A DNA stretch of 64,000 nucleotides from positions 186,001 through 250,000 of the forward strand of contig NZ_CP135971.1 in the NCBI RefSeq assembly GCF_032463525.1. The letters are read 5' to 3'. Origin of the DNA: Pseudomonas sp. DTU_2021_1001937_2_SI_NGA_ILE_001. Lineage in GTDB: Bacteria > Pseudomonadota > Gammaproteobacteria > Pseudomonadales > Pseudomonadaceae. A model generated the notes under the pieces. That model made no database searches. It was not told the DNA's origin and was given only the letters and a program-made list of their open reading frames with translations. This document shows, in pieces, positions 42,391 through 51,885 of this stretch. The first letter of the stretch is position 1. Every line of letters begins with the position of its first letter. Position numbers and translations under genes: made by a program.

Positions 42391-45300
42391 ATGCCAGCCC
42401 GTGCTGCCGACTGTTTTGCGCTGAGCGCCGCCCAACGAGACATCTGGCTCGACCAGATCAGCCATGGCGACTCGCCCCTCTATAACATCGGCGGGTACGT
42501 GAAGCTGAGCGGGCCCCTGGAGGCCACGACGCTGCACCAGGCGCTGGAGCACCTGGTGGCGGCGCACTCGGCCTTGCGCACGGTGATGGTCCCGGGCCAG
42601 GACAGCGATGGCCTGCCGCTGCAGTGCTTCGCCGCGTCGATGCCCGTCAGCCTGCCGTTGCACGACCTCAGCCAGCGGGCTGAGCCGGTCGCGGCGGCGC
42701 AGCGCCTGGTCGACGAGCAGATGCAGCGTCCTTACCGGCTGTATGACAGCCCGCTGTTCAGCTTCTGCCTGATCCGCCTGGCTGCCGAAGAGCACTGGCT
42801 GGTGACCCAGGCCCACCACCTGATCCTCGACGGCTGGGGTTTCGGGCAGATGATCAAGGCGCTTGGCGAGCACTACACCGCGCTGTGCCAGGGCAGCAGC
42901 GTCGAGGGCGAGCCGCTGTGCTACAGCAGCTTCATCGCGGACGACCAGCGTTACCGCCAGTCCAGCCGCTTCCAGCACGACCAGGCCTACTGGCTCGCCA
43001 AGTACCAGGACCTGCCCGAGCCGGTACTCACCCCGCGCCAACGTGGTCGTGCCGCTGGCGCCGAGACGCCTGCGCACACCTGGGTGCAGGCGCTACCGGC
43101 CACGCTGCACGAGCGTATGCAGGCGCTTGCGCAACGCCAGCGGGCGTCGGCCTTTCATGTGCTGCTCGCCGCCTTGCATGTGTATTTCACCCGCACCACG
43201 CAGCGCCCGGAATGGGTGGTGGGCATCCCCCTGCTCAACCGCACCGGGGCACGCAACAAGGCCACCCTGGGGCATTTCGCACAGGTCAGTGCGGTGCGCC
43301 TGGACACCCCGGCACAGGCGGATTTCGCCAGCCTGATCAGCGAGGTGCGCGACCGCCTCAAGCGTGATTTTCGTCATCAGCGCTTCCCGCTGAGCGAACT
43401 CAATCGCAGCCTCGGCCTGTCCCCCGAAGCGCGTGGGCAGCTGTTCGAGGTATCGGTTTCCTACGAGCAGGAAGACCACGACTACCGCTATGGCGATGCC
43501 CGCGCCAGCACCTTGAAAGTCTCCAACGGCCACGAAAGCACACCCTTGGCCGTGCACCTGCGCAGCAACCGCCACACTGGCGACACCTGGCTGCATCTGG
43601 TCTACAACCGTGCCTGGCTGGCGCATGAGCAAGCCCAAGCCATTGGCGCACGGCTGCTGCAGGTGCTGGAGCAGGGGCTGGAAAACCCGGCGCTGGCAAT
43701 CGCCGAATTCGAGCTGCCGACTCCGGCCGAGTGCCAGCGCATGGCCGCCTGGAACGCCACCCACATGGCCACCCTCGACCCGTTGCTGATTCATCGGCGC
43801 ATCGAACGTCAGGCGCGTCAGCAACCGGATGCGTTGGCGGCGCGGCACCTCGACCAGCAGCTGACCTACGCGCAACTCGACCAGCGCGCCAACGCCCTCG
43901 CCACACGCCTGATCGAATGCGGCGCTGGCCCGCAGACCCGTGTGGCGGTGGTCTGCCAGCGCGGTCTGGACACCCTCGCCGGGCTGCTGGCGGTACTCAA
44001 GGCGGGCGCCGCCTACGTGCCCGTCGACCCGGCGCATCCCCAGGAACGCCTGGCCTATCTGCTGACCGACAGTGCGCCGGCGGTGGTGCTGACCCAAGCC
44101 GCGCTGCTCGAACGCCTGCCGCCGCTGGCAGTACCGGTCGTGGCGCTGGAGGCCGTGACATTGCAGGCGGCCGATCTTCAGCCTGCGCAGCTCGACGAGC
44201 AGGGCAACGACCTGGCCTACGTCATCTATACCTCCGGTTCGACCGGCCAGCCCAAAGGGGTCATGGTCGAGCACCGCATGCTCGCCAACCTCGTGGACTG
44301 GCACTGCGCAGCTTTCGATGTGCAGCCGGGCACCCAGACCTCCTGCCTGGCCGGCTTCGGCTTCGATGCCATGGCCTGGGAGGTCTGGCCGACCCTGTGT
44401 GCCGGCGGCACCCTGCACCTGGCGCCGGTGCAGGAGGGCGGCGACGATGTCGAAGCCTTGCTGGACTGGTGGCGTGCCCAGCCGCTTGAGGTCAGCTTCC
44501 TGCCCACGCCGGTGGCGGAACATGCCTTTGGCCATGCGCAGGAGCACCCGACCTTGCGCACCCTGTTGATCGGCGGCGACCGCCTGCGTCAGTTCAGCCA
44601 GGCGCGCCGCTACACGGTGATCAACAACTACGGCCCCACCGAAACCACCGTGGTCGCCACCTCTGGTGCGTTGCAGCCCGACGCCTGCCTGCACATCGGC
44701 GGGCCGATCGGCAATACCCAGGTCCATGTGCTGGACGCACACCGGCAACCGGTGCCGGTCGGCGTGGTCGGTGAGCTGTACATCGGTGGGGCAGGGGTCG
44801 CGCGCGGCTATCTGAACCGGCCGGAACTCACCGCCGAACGTTTCATCGACGACCCGTTCAGCGCCGTGCCCGGTGCGCGGCTGTACCGCAGTGGCGACCA
44901 GGTGCGCTGGAATGCCGACGGCACTTTGGAGTACCTGGGCCGTAATGATGACCAGGTGAAGATTCGCGGCATGCGCATCGAGCCGGGCGAGATCGAAGCG
45001 GCCATCGCCGCCCGGCCGGGGATCAAGGACGCCGTGGTGCTGGTGCGTGACCAACACCTGGTGGCCTGGTTCACCGAGTCGGCCGCTGTCGATGTCGGCC
45101 AACTGCGCGACGCGCTGCGCGGGCAGTTGCCGGCTTATATGGTGCCGCGCGCTTTCGTGCGCCTGGAGCAGTGGCCACTGACCCGACACGGCAAGCTCGA
45201 CCGCCGCGCGCTGCCCGCACCGGATGCCGCCAGCCTGGACCTCAGCACCTACGAGGCGCCGCAAGGCGCGGTGGAAACCCGCATGGCCGAAATCTGGGCC

Positions 45301-48300
45301 GAAGTGCTGGGCACCGAACGGGTCGGGCGGCAGGACAACTTCTTCGAACTGGGCGGCCATTCGCTGCTGGCCATCGCGCTGGTCAAGCGCCTGCGCGGCG
45401 CTGGCCTGCAAGCCGATGTGCACACCTTGCTCAGCCACCCGAGCGTGGCCGCGCTGGCCGCCAGCGAGCAGCGCACTGCGGCGCTCAGCACCCCGGCCAA
45501 CCGTATCCCGGCTGGCTGCACGCAGATCACCCCGGAGCTGCTGAGCCTGACCCGGCTGAGCCAGGCCGAGATCGACGTCATCGTCGCCGGCGTGCCGGGC
45601 GGCGCGGGCAACGTCCAGGACATCTACCCGCTGACGCCCCTGCAAGAAGGCATTCTCTACCACCACCTGAGTGCCGGGCAGGGCGACCCGTACCTGCTGC
45701 AGTGGCGCCTGACCTTCGACTCGCTGGCGCGTCTGCAGGCCTGGGCGGCGGCGTTGCAGCAGGTCATCGAGCGGCATGACATCCTGCGTACCGCGCTGGT
45801 CTGGGAGGGTCTGGAAACGGCGCATCAGGTGGTATGGCGTCAGGCGCCGCTGTCGGTGCAGGCCATCGACCTCGACCCGCACGACACCCAGGGCTCGACC
45901 CTGGAACGCCTGCAGCGCCCGTTCGATGCCCGTCACCATCGCCTCGACCTGGCCCAGGCACCCTTGATTCGCCTGGTGCACGCCCGGCAGCCGGGCAGCG
46001 ATGAAATCGTGGCGATCATCCTGTTCCACCACTTGGTGCTGGACAACAGCGCCATGGAAACCGTCAGCCGCGAGATGGCGGCCATACTCGAAGGCCGCCG
46101 GGCCGAGCTGGCGCCGCCAGTGCCGTACCGCGACTACGTGGCCCAGGTACGCCTGGCCAGCGACGAGGCGCGGCACGCCGCGTTCTTCAGCGAGATGCTT
46201 GGCGATGTCGACGAGCCAACGCTGCCCTTCGGTCTGCAAGAGGTCGCGGCGGACGGCAGTGCCGTGGAAGAGAGCCGCCGTACGCTGAGCAGCGAACTCG
46301 CTTTGCAGGTACGTGAGCAGGCCCGGCGTGCCGGTGTGAGCGCGGCGAGCCTGTTGCACGTGGCCTGGGCGCGGGTGCTGAGTACCCTGGCCAAGCGTAA
46401 CGATGTGGTATTCGGCACCGTACTGCTGGGGCGCATGGGCGCGGAGGATGCCGACCGTTCGCTGGGCGTGTTCATCAACACCTTGCCGCTGCGGGTCGAA
46501 ACCGCCCTCGATACCCGTAGTGCAGTTCAGGCCGTACACGCCCGGCTGTCGGCGCTGATCGCCCACGAACAGGCTTCGCTGGTACTCGCCCAGCGCTGCA
46601 GCGGTGTGGCGGCCGGTACACCCTTGTTCAGCGCCTTGCTCAATTACCGGCACAGTGCAGCGGTGAAACCACGCGAAGGCCAGGGCCTGTGGCAGGGCGT
46701 GCGCGTGCTGGGCGGCGACGTGCGCAGCAACTACCCGCTGACCCTCAGCGTCGACGATCTGGGTGAAGGTTTCGACCTGCACGTGCTGGCCCAGCAGGGA
46801 CTGGGCGCGCAGCGCATCGTCGGCTGGGTGCAGCACTGCCTGGAGCAACTGGTGCAGGCCCTGGCCTCGGCACCTGCGACCGCTCTGCAACTGCTGCCGA
46901 TCCTCAGCGCCGCCGAGCGTCGCCAGCTGCTGGACGCTGGGCGCACCCCGGCGCAGGCGTTCCCCCAGCATGCCGCCGTGCAGGCTCTGGTCGAGGCGCA
47001 GGCGCGTGCCTGTCCCGACGCGCCTGCGCTCATCCAGGCCGGGCAGGTGCTCAGCTACAGCGAACTGAACACCCAGGCCAACCGCCTGGCGCACCACCTG
47101 ATCGGCCTTGGCATCGCCCCAGAGCAGCGTGTCGCCCTGTGCCTGCAACGCGGCGTGCAGCGCGTGGTCGCCATGCTCGCGGTGCTCAAGGCCGGCGCCG
47201 CCTATGTGCCGGTAGACCCGGCGTATCCGGCCGAACGCATTGCCTATCTGCTCGCCGACAGCGATCCGCGTGTGGTGCTGACCGAAACCGCCACTGACGC
47301 CCTGGCTGCCGAGCGCCCGCGCCTGAACCTCGACTCGCCGGTCTGGCGGCAGGCTGCCGGGGGCAATCCCCAGGTGCCTGGTCTAGCGGCGCACAACCTC
47401 GCCTATGTGATCTACACCTCCGGCTCCACCGGGCAGCCGAAGGGCGTGATGGTCGAGCACCACACCCTGGAGAATCTGGTGCACTGGCACTGTCAGGCCT
47501 TTGACCTGGCGGCCGGCAGCCACACCAGCAGCGTCGCCGGTTTCGGCTTCGACGCCATGGCCTGGGAGGTCTGGCCGGCCCTGTGCAGCGGTGCGGTGCT
47601 GCACCTGCCGCCTATGGAGGTGGGCAATGAGCATGTCGATGAACTGCTCGACTGGTGGCTGCAGCAGCCGCTGCAGGTCAGCTTCCTGCCGACCCCGGTG
47701 GCCGAGCAGGCGTTGCGCCGTGCCCATCAGCACCCGACGCTGCGCACCCTGCTGGTCGGTGGTGATCGCCTGCGCCAGTTCGACCGCGACCCCGGCTTCA
47801 CGGTGGTCAACAACTACGGCCCTACCGAGACCACGGTGGTCGCCACCTCTGGCGCGTTGCGCCCGGGTGGTGCCCTGCACATCGGCCGGGCCATCGCCAA
47901 TACCTGGGTGTACGTGCTCGACGAACAGCGCCAGCCGGTGCCCGAGGGCGTGACCGGTGAGCTGTACATTGCCGGTGCCGGGGTGGCGCGCGGCTATCTG
48001 AATGCCGAGGCATTGACCGAGGCGCGCTTTGTCGCTGACCCGTTCAGCGCCAGCCCTGCTGCGCGCATGTACCGCAGCGGCGACCTGGTGCGCTGGAATG
48101 CCGACGGCACGCTGGACTACCAGGGCCGTAACGACGACCAGGTGAAGATCCGCGGCATGCGCATCGAGCTGGGCGAAATCGAGGCGGCGCTGGTCAGCCT
48201 CGACGCGGTGCAGGACGCCGTGGTGCTGGTCCGCGAGCAGCGCCTGCTGGCCTGGTTCACCGCAGCGGCCGAGGTGAGCGGCGAGGTCCTGCGTGAAGCC

Positions 48301-51300
48301 TTGCAGGCGCGCTTGCCGGCGCACATGGTGCCGCTGGTGTTCATCCGCCTGGACGCCTTGCCGCTGACCGCACACGGCAAGCTCGATCGCCGCGCGCTGC
48401 CCGACCCGGACCGCGATGCACTGCTCCGCCGTGCCTACGAGGCGCCGCAGGGCGAGGTGGAAGCGCGCATCGCCGCCCTCTGGGCGCAGGTGCTGGACGT
48501 GGAAAAGGTTGGCCGCCAGGACAACTTCTTCGAACTCGGCGGCCATTCGTTGCTCGCCGTGACCCTGGTCGAGCGCCTGCGCAGCGCCGGCCTGCCGGTC
48601 GATGTGCGGGTGCTGCTCGGCCAGCCCACCGTCGCCGCGCTGGCCGCCTCGGTCGGCAGTGGCCGTGAGGTGCAGGTGCCGGCCAACTTGGTGCCAGAGG
48701 GCTGCACGCGCATCACCCCGGAGCTGCTGAGCCTTGCCCGGCTCGACCAGGCAACGATCGACCGCATCGTCGCCGGCGTGCCCGGCGGCGCCGCCAACGT
48801 GCAGGAAATCTACCCGCTGGCGCCGCTGCAGGAGGGCATTCTCTACCACCACCTGACCGGCGAGCAGGCCGACCCCTATCTGCTGCAGCTGCACATGAAC
48901 GTCGACAGTCGCCAGCGCCTGGAGGCCGTCGTCGAGGCCCTGCGCCAAGTCATCGCCCGCCACGACAGCCTGCGCACCGCCGTGGTCTGGGATGGCCTGA
49001 CCACGCCGCAGCAGGTGGTCTGGCGCCACGCCGAACTGCGCGTCGAAGAAGTGCCGATGCTGGCCCGGCACAGTCAAGCCGCCCCGGCGCGCATGGACCT
49101 GACCCAGGCGCCGCTGCTGCGCCTGGAGTTCTGCCAGCGCTCAGACGGGGAAGGGCTGTCGGCCACCTTGCTGTTCCATCACATCGTGCTGGATGCCATG
49201 GCCCTGGAGGTGATGCGCGAGGAAATGCTCGCCCACCTGCGGGGCGATGCGCCGCCGACTCGGCCGGCGGTGCCGTATCGCAACTACGTGGCGCATGCGC
49301 GCCTGGGCATGAGTGAGGCGGAGCACGAAGCCTATTTCCGTGAGCAGCTGGGCGGCATCGAGCAGCCGACGCTGCCGTTCGACCTGCACGACGTACGAAG
49401 CGGCGAGCAGCGTCTGGAAGAGGCCTGGCAGCGCCTGCCCGACGCGCTGCTGCGGCGCCTGCGCAGCCAGGCCCGGCAACTGGGTGTCAGCCTGGCCAGC
49501 CTGTTGCACCTGGCCTGGGGCCGGGTACTGGGCGCGGCCACCGGCAACGGCCAGGTGGTGTTCGGCACTGTGCTGCTGGGGCGCCTGCAAGGCGGCGAGG
49601 GCGCCGACCGCGGGCTGGGCATGTTCATCAATACCCTGCCGCTGCGCGTCGACCTCGACGGCGTCGGCGTGCGCGACGCTGCGCGTGCCACCCATGCGCG
49701 GCTGGCCCAGTTGCAGGCCTACGAACACGCCTCGCTGGCCCAGGCCCAGCGCTGCAGCGCGGTGGGCGCTGCGCGGCCGCTGTTCAGCGCGATCCTCAAT
49801 TATCGCCACGCTGCCGGGCAGGCACGCCAGGATGCCCAGCGCGACGCCTGGCGCGGCCTGGAAATCCTCGACAGCGACAATCACACCCACTACCCGCTGA
49901 GCCTTAACGTCGACGACCTCGGCGAACGCCTGCGTGTCGGTGTGACCGCACCGCAAAGCGTCGGGGCACGGCGCATCGCCGAGCAGCTGCTGGAAGTGCT
50001 GGCAGGGCTGGTGAATGCCTTGGAAAGCCAGCCGGAACTCGCCCTGCAGCGCCTGCCGGTCTTGGCCGCTGAGGAGCGCAATCGTTTGCTGGTGGAATTC
50101 AATCGTTCGGCCTTGGCTTTCGACACGCAGTCCACCCTGCACGCGCTGTTCGAGGCGCAGGCGCGGCGCCTGCCGGAGGCCATGGCGGTGCTCAGCGAGC
50201 ACGAGCAGCTCAGCTACCGGCAGCTCAACGCGCGTGCCAACCGCCTGGCCCACCAACTGATCGTCTTGGGGGTGCAGCCCGATGACCGCGTGGCGCTGTG
50301 CGTCGAGCGCGGCGTGTCACTGGTGGTCGGCCTGCTGGCGATTCTCAAGGCCGGTGGCGCCTACGTGCCGCTCGACCCCAGCTACCCGCGCGAGCGCTTG
50401 CAGTACATGCTCGAAGACAGCGCGCCCACGGCGTTGCTGGTCCAGACTGGCACCCGCCCACTGCTCGACCCGCGGGGCCTGGCCTGCATCGATGTCGATG
50501 CCGACGACCCCGCCCAGCAGGCCACGCACGATCCGCAGGTGCCCGGCCTGGAGGCGAGCAACCTGGCCTACGTGATCTACACCTCCGGTTCCACGGGGCG
50601 CCCCAAAGGGGTGATGGTCGAGCATCGCAACGTGGTCAACCTGGTGCACTGGAGCGCTCGGCAGTTCCCTCAGGACGCGCAGGGCCGCGTGCTGCACAAG
50701 ACGCCGATCAGCTTCGATGCCTCGGTGTGGGAGCTGTTCTGGCCACTGTGCAGCGGCGTGCCGTTGCTGCTGGCACGCCCCGACGGCCAGCGCGACCCGG
50801 CCTACCTGGCGCAGCTGATCCGCGAATGGCGGGTCAGTGTGGTGCAGTTCGTGCCGGCGCTGCTCCAGCACTTCCTTGAGCTGCCGCAAAGCGCGGCCTG
50901 CGACAGCCTCACCGATATCGTCTGCGGCGGCGGCGAGCTGACCCCGGCGCTGGCCGGCCTGTTACGCCAGCGCCTGCCCAAGGTTCGCCTGCACAACGTC
51001 TACGGCCCGACCGAAGCCACCGTCGACTGCAGCGTCTGGACCCTGGCCCCGGAACAGCCGGTGCCTGAGCGCTTCCTGCCGATTGGCGGGCCGGTGGCCA
51101 ACACCCAACTGTACGTACTGGATGCCCACGACCAGCCGGTGCCGCTGGGCGTGGTCGGCCACCTGCACATCGGCGGGGCGGGGGTCACCCGTGGCTACCG
51201 CAACCTGCCGCAGGCCCAGGCCGAGCGCTTCATCGCCAGCCCCTTCGTAGCCGGTGAGCGGCTGTACCGCAGCGGCGACCTGGTGCGCCAGCACGCCGAC

Positions 51301-51885
51301 GGCAACCTGGAATTCCTCGGCCGCAACGACGACCAGGTCAAGCTGCACGGTCTGCGCATCGAACTGGGCGAGATCCAGACGGCGCTGGCGCAGTGCGCCG
51401 GTGTCGAGGACGCCGTGGTCATGGTGCGCGACGACGGCCCGGGTGGGCAGCGCCTGGTGGCCTATTACACCGGCACGCCGAGCGGCGCCGAGGTGTTGCG
51501 CGAGGCGCTGCGCAGCCGGCTGCCGGACTACATGCTGCCGGCCCTGTACCTGCACCTGCAGAACCTGCCGCTGAGCCCCAACGGCAAGCTCGACCGCCAG
51601 GCCCTGCCGGCCCCCGGCAGCGAGGCGTTGCCGGTACGCATTCACGAAGCCCCGCAAGGTGAAATGGAAGCGCTGCTCGCCGACCTCTGGCGCGAGCTGC
51701 TGGGCGTGGAGGCGGTGAGCCGGCATGACAACTTCTTTGAACTCGGTGGCCACTCGCTGTTGGCCATCAGCCTCACCGCACGCTTGCGGCAGGAAGGCAT
51801 CGAGGCCGACGTCCGCGCCTTGTTCGAGCAACCGACACTGGCCGGTTATGCCGCCATCACAGAGAGCATGGAGATTTTCCTGTGA
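42391..51885 (+). CDS. cifA: Three-module lipopeptide NRPS: Cs-A(Leu)-T, C/E-A(Leu)-T, C/E-A(Gln)-T
   Basis: A 3164-residue non-ribosomal peptide synthetase. Module 1 has a starter C domain (HHLILDG at about 141) that attaches a fatty acyl chain, A (YTSGSTG at about 611) and T (Ser991 in LGGHS). Module 2 has a dual condensation/epimerisation C (HHLSAGQGD at about 1091), A and T (Ser2053). Module 3 has dual-type C (HHLTGEQAD), A and T (Ser3122). The specificity residues read by eye are D-A-W-F-L-G-N-V-V for A1 and A2 (Leu) and D-A-W-Q-V-G-V-V-D for A3 (Gln-type). There is no thioesterase; the chain passes to the next gene, whose GTG start overlaps this stop. Three modules Leu-Leu-Gln behind a LuxR gene match SyfA/CifA. 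The gene name is by this analogy. Confidence 0.9.
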   Translation: MPARAADCFALSAAQRDIWLDQISHGDSPLYNIGGYVKLSGPLEATTLHQALEHLVAAHSALRTVMVPGQDSDGLPLQCFAASMPVSLPLHDLSQRAEPVAAAQRLVDEQMQRPYRLYDSPLFSFCLIRLAAEEHWLVTQAHHLILDGWGFGQMIKALGEHYTALCQGSSVEGEPLCYSSFIADDQRYRQSSRFQHDQAYWLAKYQDLPEPVLTPRQRGRAAGAETPAHTWVQALPATLHERMQALAQRQRASAFHVLLAALHVYFTRTTQRPEWVVGIPLLNRTGARNKATLGHFAQVSAVRLDTPAQADFASLISEVRDRLKRDFRHQRFPLSELNRSLGLSPEARGQLFEVSVSYEQEDHDYRYGDARASTLKVSNGHESTPLAVHLRSNRHTGDTWLHLVYNRAWLAHEQAQAIGARLLQVLEQGLENPALAIAEFELPTPAECQRMAAWNATHMATLDPLLIHRRIERQARQQPDALAARHLDQQLTYAQLDQRANALATRLIECGAGPQTRVAVVCQRGLDTLAGLLAVLKAGAAYVPVDPAHPQERLAYLLTDSAPAVVLTQAALLERLPPLAVPVVALEAVTLQAADLQPAQLDEQGNDLAYVIYTSGSTGQPKGVMVEHRMLANLVDWHCAAFDVQPGTQTSCLAGFGFDAMAWEVWPTLCAGGTLHLAPVQEGGDDVEALLDWWRAQPLEVSFLPTPVAEHAFGHAQEHPTLRTLLIGGDRLRQFSQARRYTVINNYGPTETTVVATSGALQPDACLHIGGPIGNTQVHVLDAHRQPVPVGVVGELYIGGAGVARGYLNRPELTAERFIDDPFSAVPGARLYRSGDQVRWNADGTLEYLGRNDDQVKIRGMRIEPGEIEAAIAARPGIKDAVVLVRDQHLVAWFTESAAVDVGQLRDALRGQLPAYMVPRAFVRLEQWPLTRHGKLDRRALPAPDAASLDLSTYEAPQGAVETRMAEIWAEVLGTERVGRQDNFFELGGHSLLAIALVKRLRGAGLQADVHTLLSHPSVAALAASEQRTAALSTPANRIPAGCTQITPELLSLTRLSQAEIDVIVAGVPGGAGNVQDIYPLTPLQEGILYHHLSAGQGDPYLLQWRLTFDSLARLQAWAAALQQVIERHDILRTALVWEGLETAHQVVWRQAPLSVQAIDLDPHDTQGSTLERLQRPFDARHHRLDLAQAPLIRLVHARQPGSDEIVAIILFHHLVLDNSAMETVSREMAAILEGRRAELAPPVPYRDYVAQVRLASDEARHAAFFSEMLGDVDEPTLPFGLQEVAADGSAVEESRRTLSSELALQVREQARRAGVSAASLLHVAWARVLSTLAKRNDVVFGTVLLGRMGAEDADRSLGVFINTLPLRVETALDTRSAVQAVHARLSALIAHEQASLVLAQRCSGVAAGTPLFSALLNYRHSAAVKPREGQGLWQGVRVLGGDVRSNYPLTLSVDDLGEGFDLHVLAQQGLGAQRIVGWVQHCLEQLVQALASAPATALQLLPILSAAERRQLLDAGRTPAQAFPQHAAVQALVEAQARACPDAPALIQAGQVLSYSELNTQANRLAHHLIGLGIAPEQRVALCLQRGVQRVVAMLAVLKAGAAYVPVDPAYPAERIAYLLADSDPRVVLTETATDALAAERPRLNLDSPVWRQAAGGNPQVPGLAAHNLAYVIYTSGSTGQPKGVMVEHHTLENLVHWHCQAFDLAAGSHTSSVAGFGFDAMAWEVWPALCSGAVLHLPPMEVGNEHVDELLDWWLQQPLQVSFLPTPVAEQALRRAHQHPTLRTLLVGGDRLRQFDRDPGFTVVNNYGPTETTVVATSGALRPGGALHIGRAIANTWVYVLDEQRQPVPEGVTGELYIAGAGVARGYLNAEALTEARFVADPFSASPAARMYRSGDLVRWNADGTLDYQGRNDDQVKIRGMRIELGEIEAALVSLDAVQDAVVLVREQRLLAWFTAAAEVSGEVLREALQARLPAHMVPLVFIRLDALPLTAHGKLDRRALPDPDRDALLRRAYEAPQGEVEARIAALWAQVLDVEKVGRQDNFFELGGHSLLAVTLVERLRSAGLPVDVRVLLGQPTVAALAASVGSGREVQVPANLVPEGCTRITPELLSLARLDQATIDRIVAGVPGGAANVQEIYPLAPLQEGILYHHLTGEQADPYLLQLHMNVDSRQRLEAVVEALRQVIARHDSLRTAVVWDGLTTPQQVVWRHAELRVEEVPMLARHSQAAPARMDLTQAPLLRLEFCQRSDGEGLSATLLFHHIVLDAMALEVMREEMLAHLRGDAPPTRPAVPYRNYVAHARLGMSEAEHEAYFREQLGGIEQPTLPFDLHDVRSGEQRLEEAWQRLPDALLRRLRSQARQLGVSLASLLHLAWGRVLGAATGNGQVVFGTVLLGRLQGGEGADRGLGMFINTLPLRVDLDGVGVRDAARATHARLAQLQAYEHASLAQAQRCSAVGAARPLFSAILNYRHAAGQARQDAQRDAWRGLEILDSDNHTHYPLSLNVDDLGERLRVGVTAPQSVGARRIAEQLLEVLAGLVNALESQPELALQRLPVLAAEERNRLLVEFNRSALAFDTQSTLHALFEAQARRLPEAMAVLSEHEQLSYRQLNARANRLAHQLIVLGVQPDDRVALCVERGVSLVVGLLAILKAGGAYVPLDPSYPRERLQYMLEDSAPTALLVQTGTRPLLDPRGLACIDVDADDPAQQATHDPQVPGLEASNLAYVIYTSGSTGRPKGVMVEHRNVVNLVHWSARQFPQDAQGRVLHKTPISFDASVWELFWPLCSGVPLLLARPDGQRDPAYLAQLIREWRVSVVQFVPALLQHFLELPQSAACDSLTDIVCGGGELTPALAGLLRQRLPKVRLHNVYGPTEATVDCSVWTLAPEQPVPERFLPIGGPVANTQLYVLDAHDQPVPLGVVGHLHIGGAGVTRGYRNLPQAQAERFIASPFVAGERLYRSGDLVRQHADGNLEFLGRNDDQVKLHGLRIELGEIQTALAQCAGVEDAVVMVRDDGPGGQRLVAYYTGTPSGAEVLREALRSRLPDYMLPALYLHLQNLPLSPNGKLDRQALPAPGSEALPVRIHEAPQGEMEALLADLWRELLGVEAVSRHDNFFELGGHSLLAISLTARLRQEGIEADVRALFEQPTLAGYAAITESMEIFL

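Noticed and set aside
43093..47148. 1351-codon open frame on the minus strand inside the first NRPS gene (and similar long ones at 47383-49077, 51846-53774, 55113-56645, 60266-62128)
   Set aside because: They are antisense shadows of GC-rich NRPS coding sequence: His/Gln/Arg/Ala-rich composition, no domain, and the plus strand is clearly the NRPS.
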